NCBI RefSeq assembly: GCF_013364195.1
Contig: NZ_CP054918.1
Coordinates: 7,553,001 to 7,617,000 of the forward strand
Origin: Streptomyces sp. NA04227
GTDB taxonomy: Bacteria > Actinomycetota > Actinomycetes > Streptomycetales > Streptomycetaceae
DNA length: 64,000 nucleotides
Direction: 5' to 3'
Shown: piece after piece, positions 63,862-64,000 of the stretch
Numbering within the stretch: position 1 is the stretch's first letter
How the letters are laid out: every line of letters begins with the position of its first letter
Made by a program: the position numbers and the translations under genes
The notes under the pieces: model-generated
What the model saw: only the letters and a program-made list of their open reading frames with translations
The model's database searches: none
Told to the model about the DNA's origin: nothing

Positions 63862-64000
63862 GGTAGGCGGTCCCGAGCCCCCGTTTGCGTAGCAACTGGC
63901 CTGGCGTCACGGTCACATGGCCGGACGAGTGGGCGCCGCCGTAGGTCGAGACCTCGGCGTAGAGGTAGTCGTAGTCCTTCTCGATGTCCCACCAGCCGTC
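63836..64000 (-). pseudogene. Fragment of an M6-type (immune inhibitor A-like) metalloprotease gene (runs off window)
   Basis: From the right edge the minus-strand frame reads DGWWDIEKDYDYLYAEVS, a hallmark of immune inhibitor A/M6 protease C-terminal domains. After GGAHSS the match ends and the frame stops at 63836-63838, inside the adenylyltransferase gene. The end appears to have been replaced. The upstream part is outside the window, so whether the rest is intact is unknown. Confidence 0.6.

Noticed and set aside
62465..64000. Active transposon carrying a resistance gene.
   Set aside because: No transposase, terminal repeats or integrase were seen; the scar could be old homologous or illegitimate recombination.

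Overview
The window is high-GC actinobacterial chromosome, almost certainly Streptomyces. Third codon positions are very GC-rich, and GTG and TTG starts and strong hairpin terminators are common. The gene set is also typical: SpoIIE-type PP2C phosphatases, an Rpf-like/M23 wall enzyme, a DUF574-type methyltransferase, a class F sortase and the ergothioneine genes. The succinate dehydrogenase, LysR, GGDEF-EAL and egt genes recall, from memory and not from a search, the SCO09xx part of the S. coelicolor chromosome. No rRNA, tRNA, CRISPR array, transposase or attachment site was seen.

Region by region. 1-5710 is a carbohydrate locus: a sugar-binding lipoprotein (cut by the window edge), a cytoplasmic sulfatase and a 2-hydroxyacid dehydrogenase on the minus strand, a divergent ROK regulator, a decayed secreted-protein gene and a secreted polysaccharide lyase. 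Two near-identical promoters flank the ROK gene and probably make these one regulon for a sulfated, uronate-containing glycan. 5766-13927 holds two PAS/GAF/PP2C/ATPase phosphatases that share an upstream palindromic element. Between them lie a truncated lipoprotein gene and a TetR/serine-hydrolase pair with twin palindromic operators. 14300-18957 runs panD, a small acetyltransferase, a racemase-like protein, a proline-rich peptide, an acetyl xylan esterase family enzyme and the Rpf-like/M23 protein. 19147-29516 contains an EamA-type transporter, a FhuF-like Fe-S protein, a zinc-ribbon SDR, an HD protein with a damaged HD motif, a 57-residue orphan protein, a lipase maturation factor family protein, a third PP2C phosphatase and a Fpg/Nei glycosylase.

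29563-34885 is a cell-surface block: a class F sortase, two secreted proteins with C-terminal membrane anchors (one with DWQKD repeats), a bestrophin-like membrane protein and a polyproline surface protein. 35309-44684 carries a methyltransferase translationally coupled to a GGDEF-EAL protein (probable RmdA), a LysR regulator divergent from sdhCAB, an LLM flavoprotein, a HAD phosphatase and dodecin. 44777-49150 is egtABCD, with every junction overlapping. 49534-56093 holds a PemK-like protein, a LacI regulator, thioredoxin, a disulfide oxidoreductase-like flavoprotein, an RsmC/RlmG-like methyltransferase, a TPR protein and pirin. 56162-59245 is lhgO plus a malate/lactate-type dehydrogenase under a divergent GntR regulator. 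59457-62129 is a membrane-anchored fourth PP2C phosphatase. The last 1.5 kb is scarred: fragments of M4 and M6 metalloprotease genes surround an aminoglycoside 6-adenylyltransferase-like gene.

Themes are signalling through partner-switch style phosphatases and c-di-GMP, redox and thiol metabolism, and local regulators sitting beside their target operons with visible palindromic operators.
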